Shown: piece by piece, positions 1 through 8,360 of the stretch
Layout: each line of letters starts with the position of its first letter
Numbering within the stretch: the first letter of the stretch is position 1
NCBI GenBank assembly: GCA_964628195.1
Contig: CAZVPF010000009.1
Coordinates: 1 to 64,000, forward strand
DNA: 64,000 nucleotides
Reading direction: 5' to 3'
From: CAZVPF01 sp964628195
GTDB taxonomy: Bacteria; Planctomycetota; Phycisphaerae; Sedimentisphaerales; Anaerohalosphaeraceae
The notes under the pieces: generated by a model
Told to the model about the DNA's origin: nothing
The model's input: only the letters and a program-made list of their open reading frames with translations
The model's database searches: none
Position numbers and translations under genes: made by a program

Positions 1-70
1 AATTATATTTAAAAAAAGAAATAATGTAAAGAATGAGTTGGGCAACACGCCCTATTGCCTAATGCCTCAT

Positions 71-290
71 TTCTGTTTCCTGACTCCTGTTTCCTATCCC
101 CTACCCCCTACAACCTGTCCACGAACTACAAAAATCCCCCGAGTTTCACCCCAACGCCCCCGCCTTTCTGTGTTCTGTGTTCTGTTTCCTGACTCCTGTT
201 TCCTATCCCCTACCCCCTACAACCTGTCCACGAACTACAAAAACCCCCCGAGTTTCACCCCAACGCCCCCGCCTTTCTGTCTTCTGTGTT
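71..290. repeat. 109-bp tandem duplication
   Basis: Two nearly identical copies start at 71 and 180, a period of 109 bp. Each runs from a TTCTGTTTCCTGACTCCTG start through a C-rich CCTATCCCCTACCCCC stretch to CCAACGCCCCCGCC; the second ends around 290 and a degenerate third start follows (about 300-320). Copies differ by isolated substitutions and short TTCTGTG insertions. The open frame across it (38-334) is a by-product of the repeat. The remaining bases between 1 and the kdsB start show no other gene. Confidence 0.9.
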
Positions 291-424
291 CTGTGTTCTG
301 TTTCCTGATTCCTATAGCCTATTTTCCCAATTAACTGTTGACACCCGCCCCACAAGCCAATATCATGCTAAGGCAGTGGTTATTTAATGATTTATGTTAT
401 CTGCTGCCGGGAAGGTCCGTATTT

Positions 425-1171
425 GTGAAAGTTATCGGGGTAATACCTGCTCGTTACGATTCAACACGATTCGCCGGGAAAGTTCTCGCCAAAGCGACTG
501 GCAAATATCTTGTCCAGCACACTTATGAAAGCGCCCTCCGCGCCCACTCGCTAAGCGAGGTCATCATCGCCGCCGACTCAGAAAAAGTCGCCCGCGCCTG
601 CGCCGAGTTCGACGGCCGCTGCCTGATGACAAGCCCCTCACACCCCAGCGGAACCGACCGCGTCGCAGAGGTCGCCGCCAAAACCCACGCCGAAATCATC
701 GTAAACATCCAGGCCGACGAACCGGAAATAGACCCCGCCCACATCGACCTGCTCGTCTCGCTCCTGAAAAACGACCCCCGCGCCGACATGGCCACACTCG
801 TTACAAACTTCGACTCCGTAGACGAAATATCAGACCCCAACTGCGTAAAAGCCGTCCTCGGTGAAGACGGCACAGCGATATATTTCTCACGCTTGCCGAT
901 ACCCTGCGACCGCAGATCAGGCGGAATAGGCCCTATCGACCTCTACCGCAGGCACCTCGGAATCTACGCATACCGCAGGCAGTTCCTGCTCAAGATAACA
1001 GGCCTCCAGCCGACCCCGCTCGAAAAGGCAGAGTCACTCGAACAGCTCCGGGCCCTCGAAACAGGCTCCAAAATACTCACGGCTTTCGTCGAGCATTACT
1101 GCCCCGGCATCGATACCGAAAACCAGTACAAACAATTCGTTTCAAGATATAATAATGTTAATCATGGATGA
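425..1171 (+). CDS. kdsB: 3-deoxy-manno-octulosonate cytidylyltransferase
   Basis: Activates Kdo with CTP to CMP-Kdo for lipopolysaccharide core synthesis in the cytoplasm. The N-terminal nucleotidyltransferase signature (VIPARYDSTRFAGK), the internal NIQADEPEI motif and the C-terminal HLGIYAYRR and EQLRALE blocks are those of KdsB, and about 248 residues fits the family. I chose GTG at 425 because family homology starts there and a GGAAGG ribosome site lies about 8 bases upstream; in-frame ATGs at 338 and 365 would add residues unlike the family. pyrG follows 21 bp later, so the two are probably co-transcribed and pyrG's product CTP is KdsB's co-substrate. It implies a Gram-negative outer membrane. 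Confidence 0.93.
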   Translation: MKVIGVIPARYDSTRFAGKVLAKATGKYLVQHTYESALRAHSLSEVIIAADSEKVARACAEFDGRCLMTSPSHPSGTDRVAEVAAKTHAEIIVNIQADEPEIDPAHIDLLVSLLKNDPRADMATLVTNFDSVDEISDPNCVKAVLGEDGTAIYFSRLPIPCDRRSGGIGPIDLYRRHLGIYAYRRQFLLKITGLQPTPLEKAESLEQLRALETGSKILTAFVEHYCPGIDTENQYKQFVSRYNNVNHG

Positions 1172-1192
1172 GTGCGATTTAGGGAGTAAGTT

Positions 1193-2959
1193 TTGAAAAG
1201 TGGTGATCTTCTGTCAAAAGTAAGCGGACTTTCAACGGACACTGAGTATTTCTCGCCCATACCCAAAGGCTACAAAAAGGGCAAGACAAAATACGTAATA
1301 GTCACTGGCACGGTCATGTCGGGACTCGGCAAGGGAATATTCTCATCCTGCCTCGCAAAGCTCATGCAGGACAAGGGCCTCAACGTCGCACCCATAAAAC
1401 TCGAGGGCTACCTCAACATCGACTCCGGCACACTCAACCCATTCCGACACGGCGAGGTCTTCGTCCTCGACGACGGCATGGAATGCGACATGGACCTCGG
1501 CACTTACGAACGCATACTCGACAAAAACCTCTCGCGCAGCAACTTCGCCACAAGCGGCCAGCTCTACACATCCGTACTGCACAAGGAAAGACACGGCGAC
1601 TACCTCGGCCGCGATGTCCAGATGATCCCCCACGTAACCGGCGAAGTAAAGCTAAAGCTCCGAACACTTGCTATGCAAAGCGCAGCCGACATCGTATTCG
1701 TCGAGATCGGCGGCACCGTCGGCGACCTCGAAAACGCCTTCTATATCGAGGCAATGAGGGAAATGGCATACGAGGAAGGCCCCGGAAGCTGCTGTTTCGT
1801 CGCGCTTACGTACATCCTCGAACCCAAAACACTCGGCGAACAGAAATCAAAAGCAGCCCAGCTCGGTATCCGTCAGCTCATGCACATGGGAATCCAGCCC
1901 GACATAATAGCCTGCCGCGCCGCAGCGCCCGTAAGCGAGCAGGTCCGCGAAAAAATAAGCGTCTTCAGCAACGTCCGCTTCGAGCGGGTCGTTAGTATGC
2001 ACGACTCCGAAAGCATATACCTTATCCCCGCAAGGCTCCGCGAGTGCAAGCTCGATTTCGAGGTAATAAAACTGCTCGGGATCGAGGACAGGATGGACCT
2101 CGCACGGGAAAGACAGCAGTGGAGCAGGTGGTGCGACTTCACCGAAAAGATAAGCAAAAGGGACCTCGAAGTCACCGTCGGAATAACAGGAAAGTACACC
2201 TCCGTCCGCGACAGCTACGCCTCTATACTCCACGCACTCGAACACGCCGGAATCGCCCTCGGAAGCCACGTGCAGATCAAATGGATCGAAACAACCGACG
2301 TTTCGGACAAAAATGTTTCCAGCCATCTCCGCGGCGTAGACGCGATAATAGTACCAGGCGGCTTCGGAACAAGGGGAACCGAGGGTAAAATAGCATGTGT
2401 AAAATACGCCCGGGAAAACAACCTGCCGTACCTCGGACTGTGCTTCGGCTTCCAAATGGCAGTTATCGAGTTCGCAAGAAACGTATGCGGTCTTGAAGAT
2501 GCAAACAGCACCGAGATCGAACCAAACTGCGAAACACCGGTTATAGACATCCTGCCCGAGCAGAAAAAGATAGAAGGGCTCGGCGGCAACATGAGACTCG
2601 GCGGAAGGGACATAAAGGTAAAGCCCGAAACTTTCGTCTGGAACCTCCACGGCAAAGCCGAAACATTAAGAATGAGATTCAGGCACCGCTACGAAGTCGA
2701 CCCCGAATATATCGAAACTCTCGAAAAAGCAGGCCTCATCTTTTCCGGAAAGGCACCCGACCACCCGATAATGCAGATACTCGAAATACCCTCGCACCCG
2801 TTCTTCGTCGGAACACAGGCCCACCCATGCCTTACAAGCAGACCCCTGCGGCCCGAACCAATGTTCGCCGGACTCGTCTCAGCCGCGATGAAAAGAAAAT
2901 ACCCCCAGTGTGAGTCGCTCGAAACCGTGGAAGTGGTCGCAAGACTATGCAGCGGTTAA
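1193..2959 (+). CDS. pyrG: CTP synthase with variant glutaminase triad
   Basis: Converts UTP to CTP with ATP and glutamine-derived ammonia. The N-terminal synthetase domain has the P-loop VTGTVMSGLGKGI (residues 37-49), the DDG motif near 93 and EIGGTVGD near 171. The C-terminal glutamine amidotransferase domain has the nucleophile Cys417 in GLCFGFQ and His544. The catalytic-triad HPE of the family reads His544-Pro545-Cys546 here (codon TGC), so the Glu is replaced. The region around residues 70-85 (KLEGYLNIDSGTLNP) also departs from the usual KxDPYxNxDPGTMxP. A 35-residue N-terminal extension makes it 588 residues against about 540. The start is TTG at 1193 with AGGGAG six bases upstream. 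It is clearly a CTP synthase homologue; whether it uses glutamine efficiently is open. Confidence 0.93.
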   Translation: MKSGDLLSKVSGLSTDTEYFSPIPKGYKKGKTKYVIVTGTVMSGLGKGIFSSCLAKLMQDKGLNVAPIKLEGYLNIDSGTLNPFRHGEVFVLDDGMECDMDLGTYERILDKNLSRSNFATSGQLYTSVLHKERHGDYLGRDVQMIPHVTGEVKLKLRTLAMQSAADIVFVEIGGTVGDLENAFYIEAMREMAYEEGPGSCCFVALTYILEPKTLGEQKSKAAQLGIRQLMHMGIQPDIIACRAAAPVSEQVREKISVFSNVRFERVVSMHDSESIYLIPARLRECKLDFEVIKLLGIEDRMDLARERQQWSRWCDFTEKISKRDLEVTVGITGKYTSVRDSYASILHALEHAGIALGSHVQIKWIETTDVSDKNVSSHLRGVDAIIVPGGFGTRGTEGKIACVKYARENNLPYLGLCFGFQMAVIEFARNVCGLEDANSTEIEPNCETPVIDILPEQKKIEGLGGNMRLGGRDIKVKPETFVWNLHGKAETLRMRFRHRYEVDPEYIETLEKAGLIFSGKAPDHPIMQILEIPSHPFFVGTQAHPCLTSRPLRPEPMFAGLVSAAMKRKYPQCESLETVEVVARLCSG

Positions 2960-3003
2960 AATATCCGCAAAATACCCGGAATATATTGATATGAAAACCA
3001 AAC

Positions 3004-3360
3004 TTACTCGGACAGCTTCGCTTTCAGCTCTTGGACCTGTGCCTTGAGACGTTCGTTTTCCTGTGTAACCTGCATCATCATGTCCAGTATCTTCTTGCCC
3101 TGCTCTGCGGACTTGTCACGCTCGGCTTCGTACTTCTTCTTCCACTCATCAATCGACTGCCGGCAATCCGCAAGCTGCTTTTCCATGTTGGTTATTTTGT
3201 TCTGAAGGCTCTGGTTCTCGCTCACCAGCATCCTTGCCTGCTGATTGGATAGCTTCTGACCTCCGCCCTGAGAACTTGATGCCTTTTCCTCGCTGCACCC
3301 GGCCAAAATGATGATAAAAAAGATGACTGAAAATACAACTATACGAGCTGTTTTATCCAT
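3004..3360 (-). CDS. small coiled-coil lipoprotein
   Basis: A 118-residue protein of unknown function. It begins with a hydrophobic signal segment ending in the lipobox LAGC (Cys22), so it should be lipidated and anchored to a membrane. After a Ser/Gly-rich linker, residues about 37-118 form one long charged heptad-type helix rich in Gln, Lys and Glu, predicted coiled coil, which could oligomerise or act as a periplasmic spacer. An AAGGAA ribosome site precedes the ATG. It lies convergent to pyrG with about 44 bp between stops. No enzymatic motif is visible. Confidence 0.8.
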   Translation of the reverse strand: MDKTARIVVFSVIFFIIILAGCSEEKASSSQGGGQKLSNQQARMLVSENQSLQNKITNMEKQLADCRQSIDEWKKKYEAERDKSAEQGKKILDMMMQVTQENERLKAQVQELKAKLSE

Positions 3361-3468
3361 TTATGAATTCCTTAAAATGCCTGCCTGAACCTGTTAACCG
3401 CTGAAAATCACGCTTCACAACACCAATATACACAATAATCAGCCCTTGTCAAATGCGATTCCGCGCAT

Positions 3469-3505
3469 AAAAAAGGAAGGTTCTGCCGTGGCCAGAGAAC
3501 CTTCC
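3469..3505 (-). terminator. rho-independent terminator after the Lys-repeat gene
   Basis: A perfect 10-bp stem (3475-3484 with 3496-3505, GGAAGGTTCT and its complement) around an 11-base loop is followed on the minus strand by six T (3474-3469). It lies about 28 bp past the stop of the basic repeat protein. Confidence 0.85.
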
Positions 3506-3532
3506 CATATCCTGAATAAGATATTTTTGGTG

Positions 3533-3823
3533 TTATCTCTTCTTAGTTTTCTTCTTGGTTTTCTTCTTAGCTGTTTTCTTCTTAGTAGCTTTCTTCTTTG
3601 CTGTCTTCTTCTTAGCTGCTTTCTTCTTGGTTTTCTTCTTAGCTGTTTTCTTCTTTGCAGCTTTCTTCTTGGTTTTCTTCTTTGCTGTTTTCTTCTTAGC
3701 TGCTTTCTTCTTGGTAGCTTTCTTCTTTGCGGTTTTCTTCTTTGCTGTCTTCTTCTTTGCTACTTTCTTCTTAGCAGTCTTTTTCTTTGTGGTTTTCCTT
3801 TTTGCGGTTTTCTTCTTAGCCAT
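3533..3823 (-). CDS. Lys/Ala/Thr-repeat basic protein (histone H1-like)
   Basis: The 96-residue product is built almost entirely from KKKTAKKK- and KKKAAKKK-type units, with no acidic residue and only a few Arg and Val. Such tails occur in bacterial histone H1-like and HU-tail proteins that bind DNA or RNA through charge. The gene is real: a near-perfect AAAGGAGGTGA ribosome site lies a few bases before the ATG and a strong terminator follows. There is no folded domain, so the whole protein is probably disordered and nucleic-acid binding. The DNA repeats make copy number prone to slippage. Function is inferred from composition only. Confidence 0.8.
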   Translation of the reverse strand: MAKKKTAKRKTTKKKTAKKKVAKKKTAKKKTAKKKATKKKAAKKKTAKKKTKKKAAKKKTAKKKTKKKAAKKKTAKKKATKKKTAKKKTKKKTKKR

Positions 3824-4289
3824 GTAGGAATCACCTCCTTTCAGTCGGTAAATTTTTTCATAATCCTATTCAGGTATTTCAGAGAACTATATATTATTTT
3901 AATTAATATACTTTTTTATCGTCAAATGAATTCTTATTCTTTCACAAATTTTTTTATTAAAGATACATTTTGTTTTAAAGTATAACCTCTCCAAGCTCTG
4001 CTGATTCGAGTGGATTTATTCTCTTGTGAACATGGACAACAGCATGACAACCAGCCGGTTGCTTTTTGAATTTTACACTTACAGGCCTTTACACTTGAAC
4101 ATATGGCTACTTCCTGAAATTCATCTTTATCAGTTATATCTTTCACGCACTGAACATTCACTGTTTTATAAAAAGTAAAAATGTTTATTTTCGACCGCGA
4201 AAAAATTTTTTAAAATTTTTGTGTTTTTTATGAAAATATGCGATTTTAATACGCATTTATCGCAACAGTTACATGTGAGAAAGCAAAAA
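3824..4289. other. AT-rich intergenic region, no convincing gene
   Basis: A stretch of about 466 bp between the divergent Lys-repeat gene and nadD. It must hold both promoters. The minus-strand 75-codon Cys-rich frame at 3934-4161 lacks a ribosome site and family resemblance and is not called. No RNA gene was recognised. Confidence 0.5.
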
Positions 4290-4904
4290 ATGAAACTTAT
4301 GTTATACGGCGGAACCTTCGACCCTGTCCACAACGGCCATGTAAAAGTAGCGCAAAGCGCCTTCGAAAAACTCGGCTGTGATAAAGCCTTCTTCATACCC
4401 GCCAGGCGATCTCCGCACAGGAGCAAAGGTCCGCTCGCTTCCGGCCCCGAAAGAATCGCCATGTTAAAACTCGCCCTTGCCGACATGCCCCGCTTCGAGG
4501 TTAGCGATTGCGAACTCAAAAGACCCGAACCAAGCTACACCTTTGACACGATAAAACACTTTGCCCGAACTTATCAAAATGCCGAATTGTTCTGGATCGT
4601 CGGGGCAGATGCCCTCACCGACCTGCTCGATTGGCATAAAATAGCTCAGATTACCGATATATGCACTCTTTGCGTTATGTACCGCCCAGGCTATCAAAAA
4701 CCCGAATTTCAGGGCTTCGAGGACCACTTGGGCCCCGAAAGAACCCAAAAACTGCGAAATAATGTAATACCCGGACCCCTTTTCGATATCAGCAGCACTG
4801 AAATACGCGCAAACCTGCTCAAAGGCCGACAATGCACCGATTTGATCGACCCCCGCGTAATGCACTATATAAGAAACAAAGGCCTTTACGGCTTCAAAAG
4901 CTGA
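4290..4904 (+). CDS. nadD: nicotinate-nucleotide adenylyltransferase
   Basis: Transfers AMP from ATP to nicotinate mononucleotide, giving deamido-NAD in NAD synthesis. Starting at 4290 the protein opens with LMLYGGTFDPVHNGH, holding the (T/H)xGH nucleotide-binding motif of the family. Further support is WIVGADALTDLLDWH and the C-terminal ISSTEIR motif that contacts the phosphates. At 204 residues it has the usual length. An in-frame ATG at 4221 would add 23 residues before the conserved start and is less likely. It is followed by a strong promoter for the next locus rather than by rsfS, its frequent partner in other bacteria. Confidence 0.93.
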   Translation: MKLMLYGGTFDPVHNGHVKVAQSAFEKLGCDKAFFIPARRSPHRSKGPLASGPERIAMLKLALADMPRFEVSDCELKRPEPSYTFDTIKHFARTYQNAELFWIVGADALTDLLDWHKIAQITDICTLCVMYRPGYQKPEFQGFEDHLGPERTQKLRNNVIPGPLFDISSTEIRANLLKGRQCTDLIDPRVMHYIRNKGLYGFKS

Positions 4905-4924
4905 AAACCGCCCATGTTTTTAAT

Positions 4925-4952
4925 TTGACACTGACACCCGTAAAACTATAAT
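4925..4952 (+). promoter_or_regulatory. consensus sigma-70 promoter for the ATP synthase locus
   Basis: TTGACA at 4925-4930 and TATAAT at 4947-4952, both perfect, are separated by 16 bp. Transcription would start near 4959, about 55 bases before the HEAT-protein start at 5015, and could run through the whole ATP synthase cluster. Confidence 0.75.
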
Positions 4953-5014
4953 TAACCGGATAATGTGATTACAATGCTTTTATTCTATTATTCATAGCTT
5001 TGGAGAAAAGCCTG

Positions 5015-6793
5015 ATGGTCTTAAGAAAGCTGTTTTTGGCGTTTTTATTACTGATAATTGCTTCCGCCGCGTATTGCGAGCAGCCCTCCCAGTCCTCTTT
5101 GCAGGAAAAATGGGAAAATTTCCTTCATTACGCAACGATAGGCCGCCTCGCCCTTGCCGAATCTTACGCGCAGAGCATTATCGACAGTGACCCCAACCCC
5201 GTAAAGCTTCTCGAGATAAGCGAGCAGAACCCACGCGCTTACAAGGTCCTTCTGAGAATGAACGCCACCAGCGACCAGCTTCGCAAGGTAAGCGCAGAGC
5301 TTATGGACCTGATCGAAGAAGGAAGATACCTCCGAAGAACCGACCCCCAGGTTATAATCAAAGAGATACAAAGGCTCAGCACCACAATAAGAGGCAGGCT
5401 CGCCGCGGAGCAGAGACTCAAAAACGCCGGCGAGTTCGCCATACCATTCATGATCGAGGTCCTAATGGACGATTCCCGCAGGGACGAATACACCTACCTC
5501 ACCGACGCGATGGTCAAGATCGGCAGGCACGCTATCCGCCCTCTCGCCGCAGCCCTCAACATGGATAACGTTTCGGTAAAGGCCCAGCTCATCGACGTCC
5601 TCGGGCAAATTGGTTACCCGCAGGCCCTGCCTTACCTCAAATACATCGTCGAAAACTCAGACTCACAGCTTCTCCGCGACAAAGCCTCCACGGCAATCCA
5701 AATGATAGACACCTCCGCCGACGCAATACCCGCAACGCTGCTGTTTTTCGACCTCGCCGAGCAGTACTACTACCACAGCGAATCGCTCGCACCCATGTCA
5801 GGCTTTTCTTTCGCCAACGTATGGTTCTGGAACAAAGACGCGAAGGCGCTGAAACGCGAAGAACTCGACCCCGTTTACTTTTACGAATTAATGGCGATGC
5901 GATGCTGCGAATGGTCCCTCCGTGCCGACCCCGAGACAGGAAAGTCAATCGCACTGTGGGTGGCTTCCTTTTTCAAGGCCGAATCAACCGGTTCTCAAAT
6001 GCCCCGGTATTTCGGACAGGGACACGCAAGCGCTATGACATACGCCACAACCGCCGGACCGGTTTACCTGCACATCGCTCTTGACAGGGCACTCAATGAC
6101 GGAAACGCCTACGTCGCGCTCGAGCTGGTAGAGGCCCTCGCCCTCAATTCCGGCCGCAAGTCGCTGCTCCACCGTGTCGGAACCGCCCAGCCCCTCGTCG
6201 ACGCCCTGTCTTTCGATATCGAGGCCGTAAGATACAGCGCCGCTGTCGCCATCGCGGCAGCCGTGCCCAGCGAACAGTTCGTAGGCAGCGATCTGATCAT
6301 CCAAAACCTCGCTATGGCCCTCACGGACGAACAGGTCACAGGTTCCGTCGAAGGCGAAAGGGGCGATTATACCATCCGCGCACTAAACGTAATGCTAAAA
6401 CTCGGCGTCGCAAGAAACAAAGTCATCGACCTGTCAATGGCAAGACCCCAATTGATAGAGACAACCAAAAGCACAAGGCAGCAGGTCCAGGTACTCTCCT
6501 CGCAGGTGCTCGTTTACCTGCCCAGCCCCGACGCCCAGCGCGCAATTGCCGAATCTGCACTCCAGGCCGAAAACAGCATGGAAGTAAGGTACGAGGCCTT
6601 TAAGTCACTCGCAGAATCCGCCAAAATCAACGGAAACCTGCTAACCGACGAGCAGATCCAGGCTGTCTACACCATCATAGGATCAACCGAACAGGACGAA
6701 AAACTAAGGGCCCTCGCAGGCGGTGCATTCGGCGCCCTCAACCTTCCGAGCCAGAAAGTCAAGGACTTGATACTCGATCAGGCGGTTAAATAA
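5015..6793 (+). CDS. secreted HEAT-repeat protein
   Basis: About 592 residues with a hydrophobic signal peptide (LRKLFLAFLLLIIASAAYC) and then helical-repeat sequence. HEAT/PBS-type repeats are clearest near residues 150-240 (AMVKIGRHAIRPLAAALN, DVLGQIGYPQALPYLKYI) and again in the C-terminal third, so the protein is probably a periplasmic or membrane-anchored solenoid for protein contacts. I chose ATG 5015, with GGAGA eight bases upstream, over the TTG at 5000. It sits directly before the ATP synthase genes (15 bp to the next ORF) behind a consensus promoter, so it is likely co-transcribed. No enzyme motif is visible; a link to ATP synthase is suggested only by position. Confidence 0.8.
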   Translation: MVLRKLFLAFLLLIIASAAYCEQPSQSSLQEKWENFLHYATIGRLALAESYAQSIIDSDPNPVKLLEISEQNPRAYKVLLRMNATSDQLRKVSAELMDLIEEGRYLRRTDPQVIIKEIQRLSTTIRGRLAAEQRLKNAGEFAIPFMIEVLMDDSRRDEYTYLTDAMVKIGRHAIRPLAAALNMDNVSVKAQLIDVLGQIGYPQALPYLKYIVENSDSQLLRDKASTAIQMIDTSADAIPATLLFFDLAEQYYYHSESLAPMSGFSFANVWFWNKDAKALKREELDPVYFYELMAMRCCEWSLRADPETGKSIALWVASFFKAESTGSQMPRYFGQGHASAMTYATTAGPVYLHIALDRALNDGNAYVALELVEALALNSGRKSLLHRVGTAQPLVDALSFDIEAVRYSAAVAIAAAVPSEQFVGSDLIIQNLAMALTDEQVTGSVEGERGDYTIRALNVMLKLGVARNKVIDLSMARPQLIETTKSTRQQVQVLSSQVLVYLPSPDAQRAIAESALQAENSMEVRYEAFKSLAESAKINGNLLTDEQIQAVYTIIGSTEQDEKLRALAGGAFGALNLPSQKVKDLILDQAVK

Positions 6794-6808
6794 CAGGATA
6801 TCAATGGA

Positions 6809-7042
6809 ATGAGAAACGGCGACAGAACTGACCATCACTATCACAGAAACGCGCTCAGATGGATGGGGGTCGGTGTCGAATTTGCTATCGTTGTCGGCGT
6901 TTTTTCCTATATCGGACATCTCCTCGACAATCATTACGGAAACGAAGGCCCCTGGCTGCTCATTGCCGGCTTTTTTGTTGGATTTCTACTCATGCTTTAC
7001 TGGCTTTTGAAATCCGCCCGGGACCAGGACAGCCGGGACTGA
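6809..7042 (+). CDS. AtpZ/AtpI-family small membrane protein
   Basis: A 77-residue protein with two predicted membrane helices (about residues 20-40 and 48-67). The pattern GVGVEFAIVVGVFSYIGHLLD followed by PWLLIAGFFVGF is that of the AtpZ/AtpI-like family found before F-type ATP synthase genes, which are associated with Mg uptake or c-ring assembly in other bacteria. It lies 15 bp after the HEAT protein and 40 bp before the next ATP-synthase-linked gene. Confidence 0.8.
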   Translation: MRNGDRTDHHYHRNALRWMGVGVEFAIVVGVFSYIGHLLDNHYGNEGPWLLIAGFFVGFLLMLYWLLKSARDQDSRD

Positions 7043-7082
7043 AACCGACAGTCACGCAAAATTTGAAGTGGGAAGGCATTAT

Positions 7083-7490
7083 ATGAACCGCGGGATCAGG
7101 AAACTCGGCACATGGCTGGTTATCTCTGCGGTCATTTGTGCCTCGGCTCTGTTTTTTTATATCTTTTTCGGCGGACATTTCAGCAAGGCCTATTTTTTCG
7201 CTGTCGTTGTAAACGCCCTTGCAGGCCTTTGCGGACTTGCTATGCTGACCTTGATAAAAACCGACCCGCAAAAAGCCGTCGCCATGATTGCTGTCGGCTC
7301 ACTGGCCAGGATGTTCATTGCCGCCGCCGCTGCCGCCGCGGTCCTGGCGTTGTTCAATATTCATGTTTTATGGTTTATTTTATGCACAGTTGTGTTATAC
7401 TTTTCTATTTTAATATATGAGACGATGTACGCGTTGAACCGAACACGGAATTTGGCCGAAGACGGACCGGGAGTTCCTGATGGAAATTGA
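7083..7490 (+). CDS. AtpI-like ATP synthase accessory membrane protein
   Basis: About 135 residues with four predicted membrane segments (roughly 8-28, 35-57, 67-87 and 94-115) and a short polar tail. Position just before atpB, size and topology match the AtpI/UncI type of ATP synthase accessory protein, although sequence conservation in that group is weak. ATG 7083 was chosen because GGGAAGG lies at 7070-7076; the frame extends upstream to a GTG at 7068. Its 3' end overlaps the atpB start by 11 bases, implying translational coupling. Confidence 0.7.
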   Translation: MNRGIRKLGTWLVISAVICASALFFYIFFGGHFSKAYFFAVVVNALAGLCGLAMLTLIKTDPQKAVAMIAVGSLARMFIAAAAAAAVLALFNIHVLWFILCTVVLYFSILIYETMYALNRTRNLAEDGPGVPDGN

Positions 7491-8295
7491 CAATTTTGTA
7501 ACAGTTCTTGCGAATATGGACCCGCTAAGCGAGGTTGCCTCTCACAGGATATATACCTTCATCCTGCCCGGCGGTACGGAGGTCGTTTTCAGCAACCACA
7601 TGCTGATGATAACCTTTACCGCAATACTGCTGATGATTGTCCTGCCCCTCGCCGTCTATCGCAAAAAGCTCGTCCGCCACGGATTCGGAAACTTTATTGA
7701 AACAATATGTATTTTCATACGCGAGGACATCGCCAAACCATACCTCCACGAATATGCAGACAAATACACGGGCTTCCTCTGGACGATATTCTTTTTTATA
7801 GTGTCCCTGAATCTAATGGGCATGATGCCCTTTGAAAAGCTCTTCATTCTTCTATCCGCAGGAAAGCTCCACCATGTAGGCGGGGCACCGACCGCAAATA
7901 TATGGGTAACAGGCTCCCTGGCGCTTATCGCCTTTTTCATGATACATTTTTCGGGCATAAGGGCACAGGGACTCGCAGAGTATCTCAAAAATTTCACCCC
8001 CCCTGTTCCCATCGTCATAAAGCCCCTGCTTTTCATTATCGAGGTAATAAGTTCGCTGGTCAAACCTTTCGCACTCGCTGTTCGTCTTTTCGCGAATATC
8101 CTCGCCGGCCATATCCTGCTAAGCACCGTGATGGGATTTATTTTCGTGTTCAAAAATTATTTCGTAGCGGGCGGCTCTATCGTCTTCGCGGTTCTAATGA
8201 GCCTGATGGAGCTTTTCGTTGCCTGCCTGCAGGCGTATATATTTACGTTTTTAACGGCGATATTCATAAGTTTTTCCGTCTCGCCCCAGCATTGA
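7480..8295 (+). CDS. atpB: F1Fo ATP synthase subunit a
   Basis: Membrane stator subunit forming the ion half-channels against the c-ring. The diagnostic helix LAVRLFANILAGH carries the essential Arg, and the N-terminal half shows the usual hydrophobic helices. The length of 271 residues is normal. The start overlaps the preceding AtpI-like gene by 11 bases. The protein ends VSPQH. It is part of a complete 5'-a-c-b-delta-(X)-alpha-gamma-beta-epsilon arrangement. Confidence 0.95.
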   Translation: MEIDNFVTVLANMDPLSEVASHRIYTFILPGGTEVVFSNHMLMITFTAILLMIVLPLAVYRKKLVRHGFGNFIETICIFIREDIAKPYLHEYADKYTGFLWTIFFFIVSLNLMGMMPFEKLFILLSAGKLHHVGGAPTANIWVTGSLALIAFFMIHFSGIRAQGLAEYLKNFTPPVPIVIKPLLFIIEVISSLVKPFALAVRLFANILAGHILLSTVMGFIFVFKNYFVAGGSIVFAVLMSLMELFVACLQAYIFTFLTAIFISFSVSPQH

Positions 8296-8360
8296 TGCCG
8301 CGGCGTGAAGATGTTGCAATGATGTTAATGAAAACTGTTTACAGGTAAGGAGAAATTGGG

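Noticed and set aside
38..334. 98-codon ORF in the 109-bp repeat
   Set aside because: The frame is created by the repeat; it has no ribosome site, no domain and Pro/Cys/Phe-rich low-complexity sequence.
1343..2650. Several minus-strand ORFs inside pyrG
   Set aside because: They are antisense shadows of C-ending codons in a clear CTP synthase gene.
3446..3985. Plus-strand Leu/Phe/Cys-rich ORFs opposite the Lys-repeat gene
   Set aside because: Antisense translations of the AAG repeats; the minus-strand gene has the ribosome site and terminator.
3934..4161. 75-codon Cys-rich ORF
   Set aside because: No ribosome site, no family, low coding quality; the region is AT-rich intergenic.
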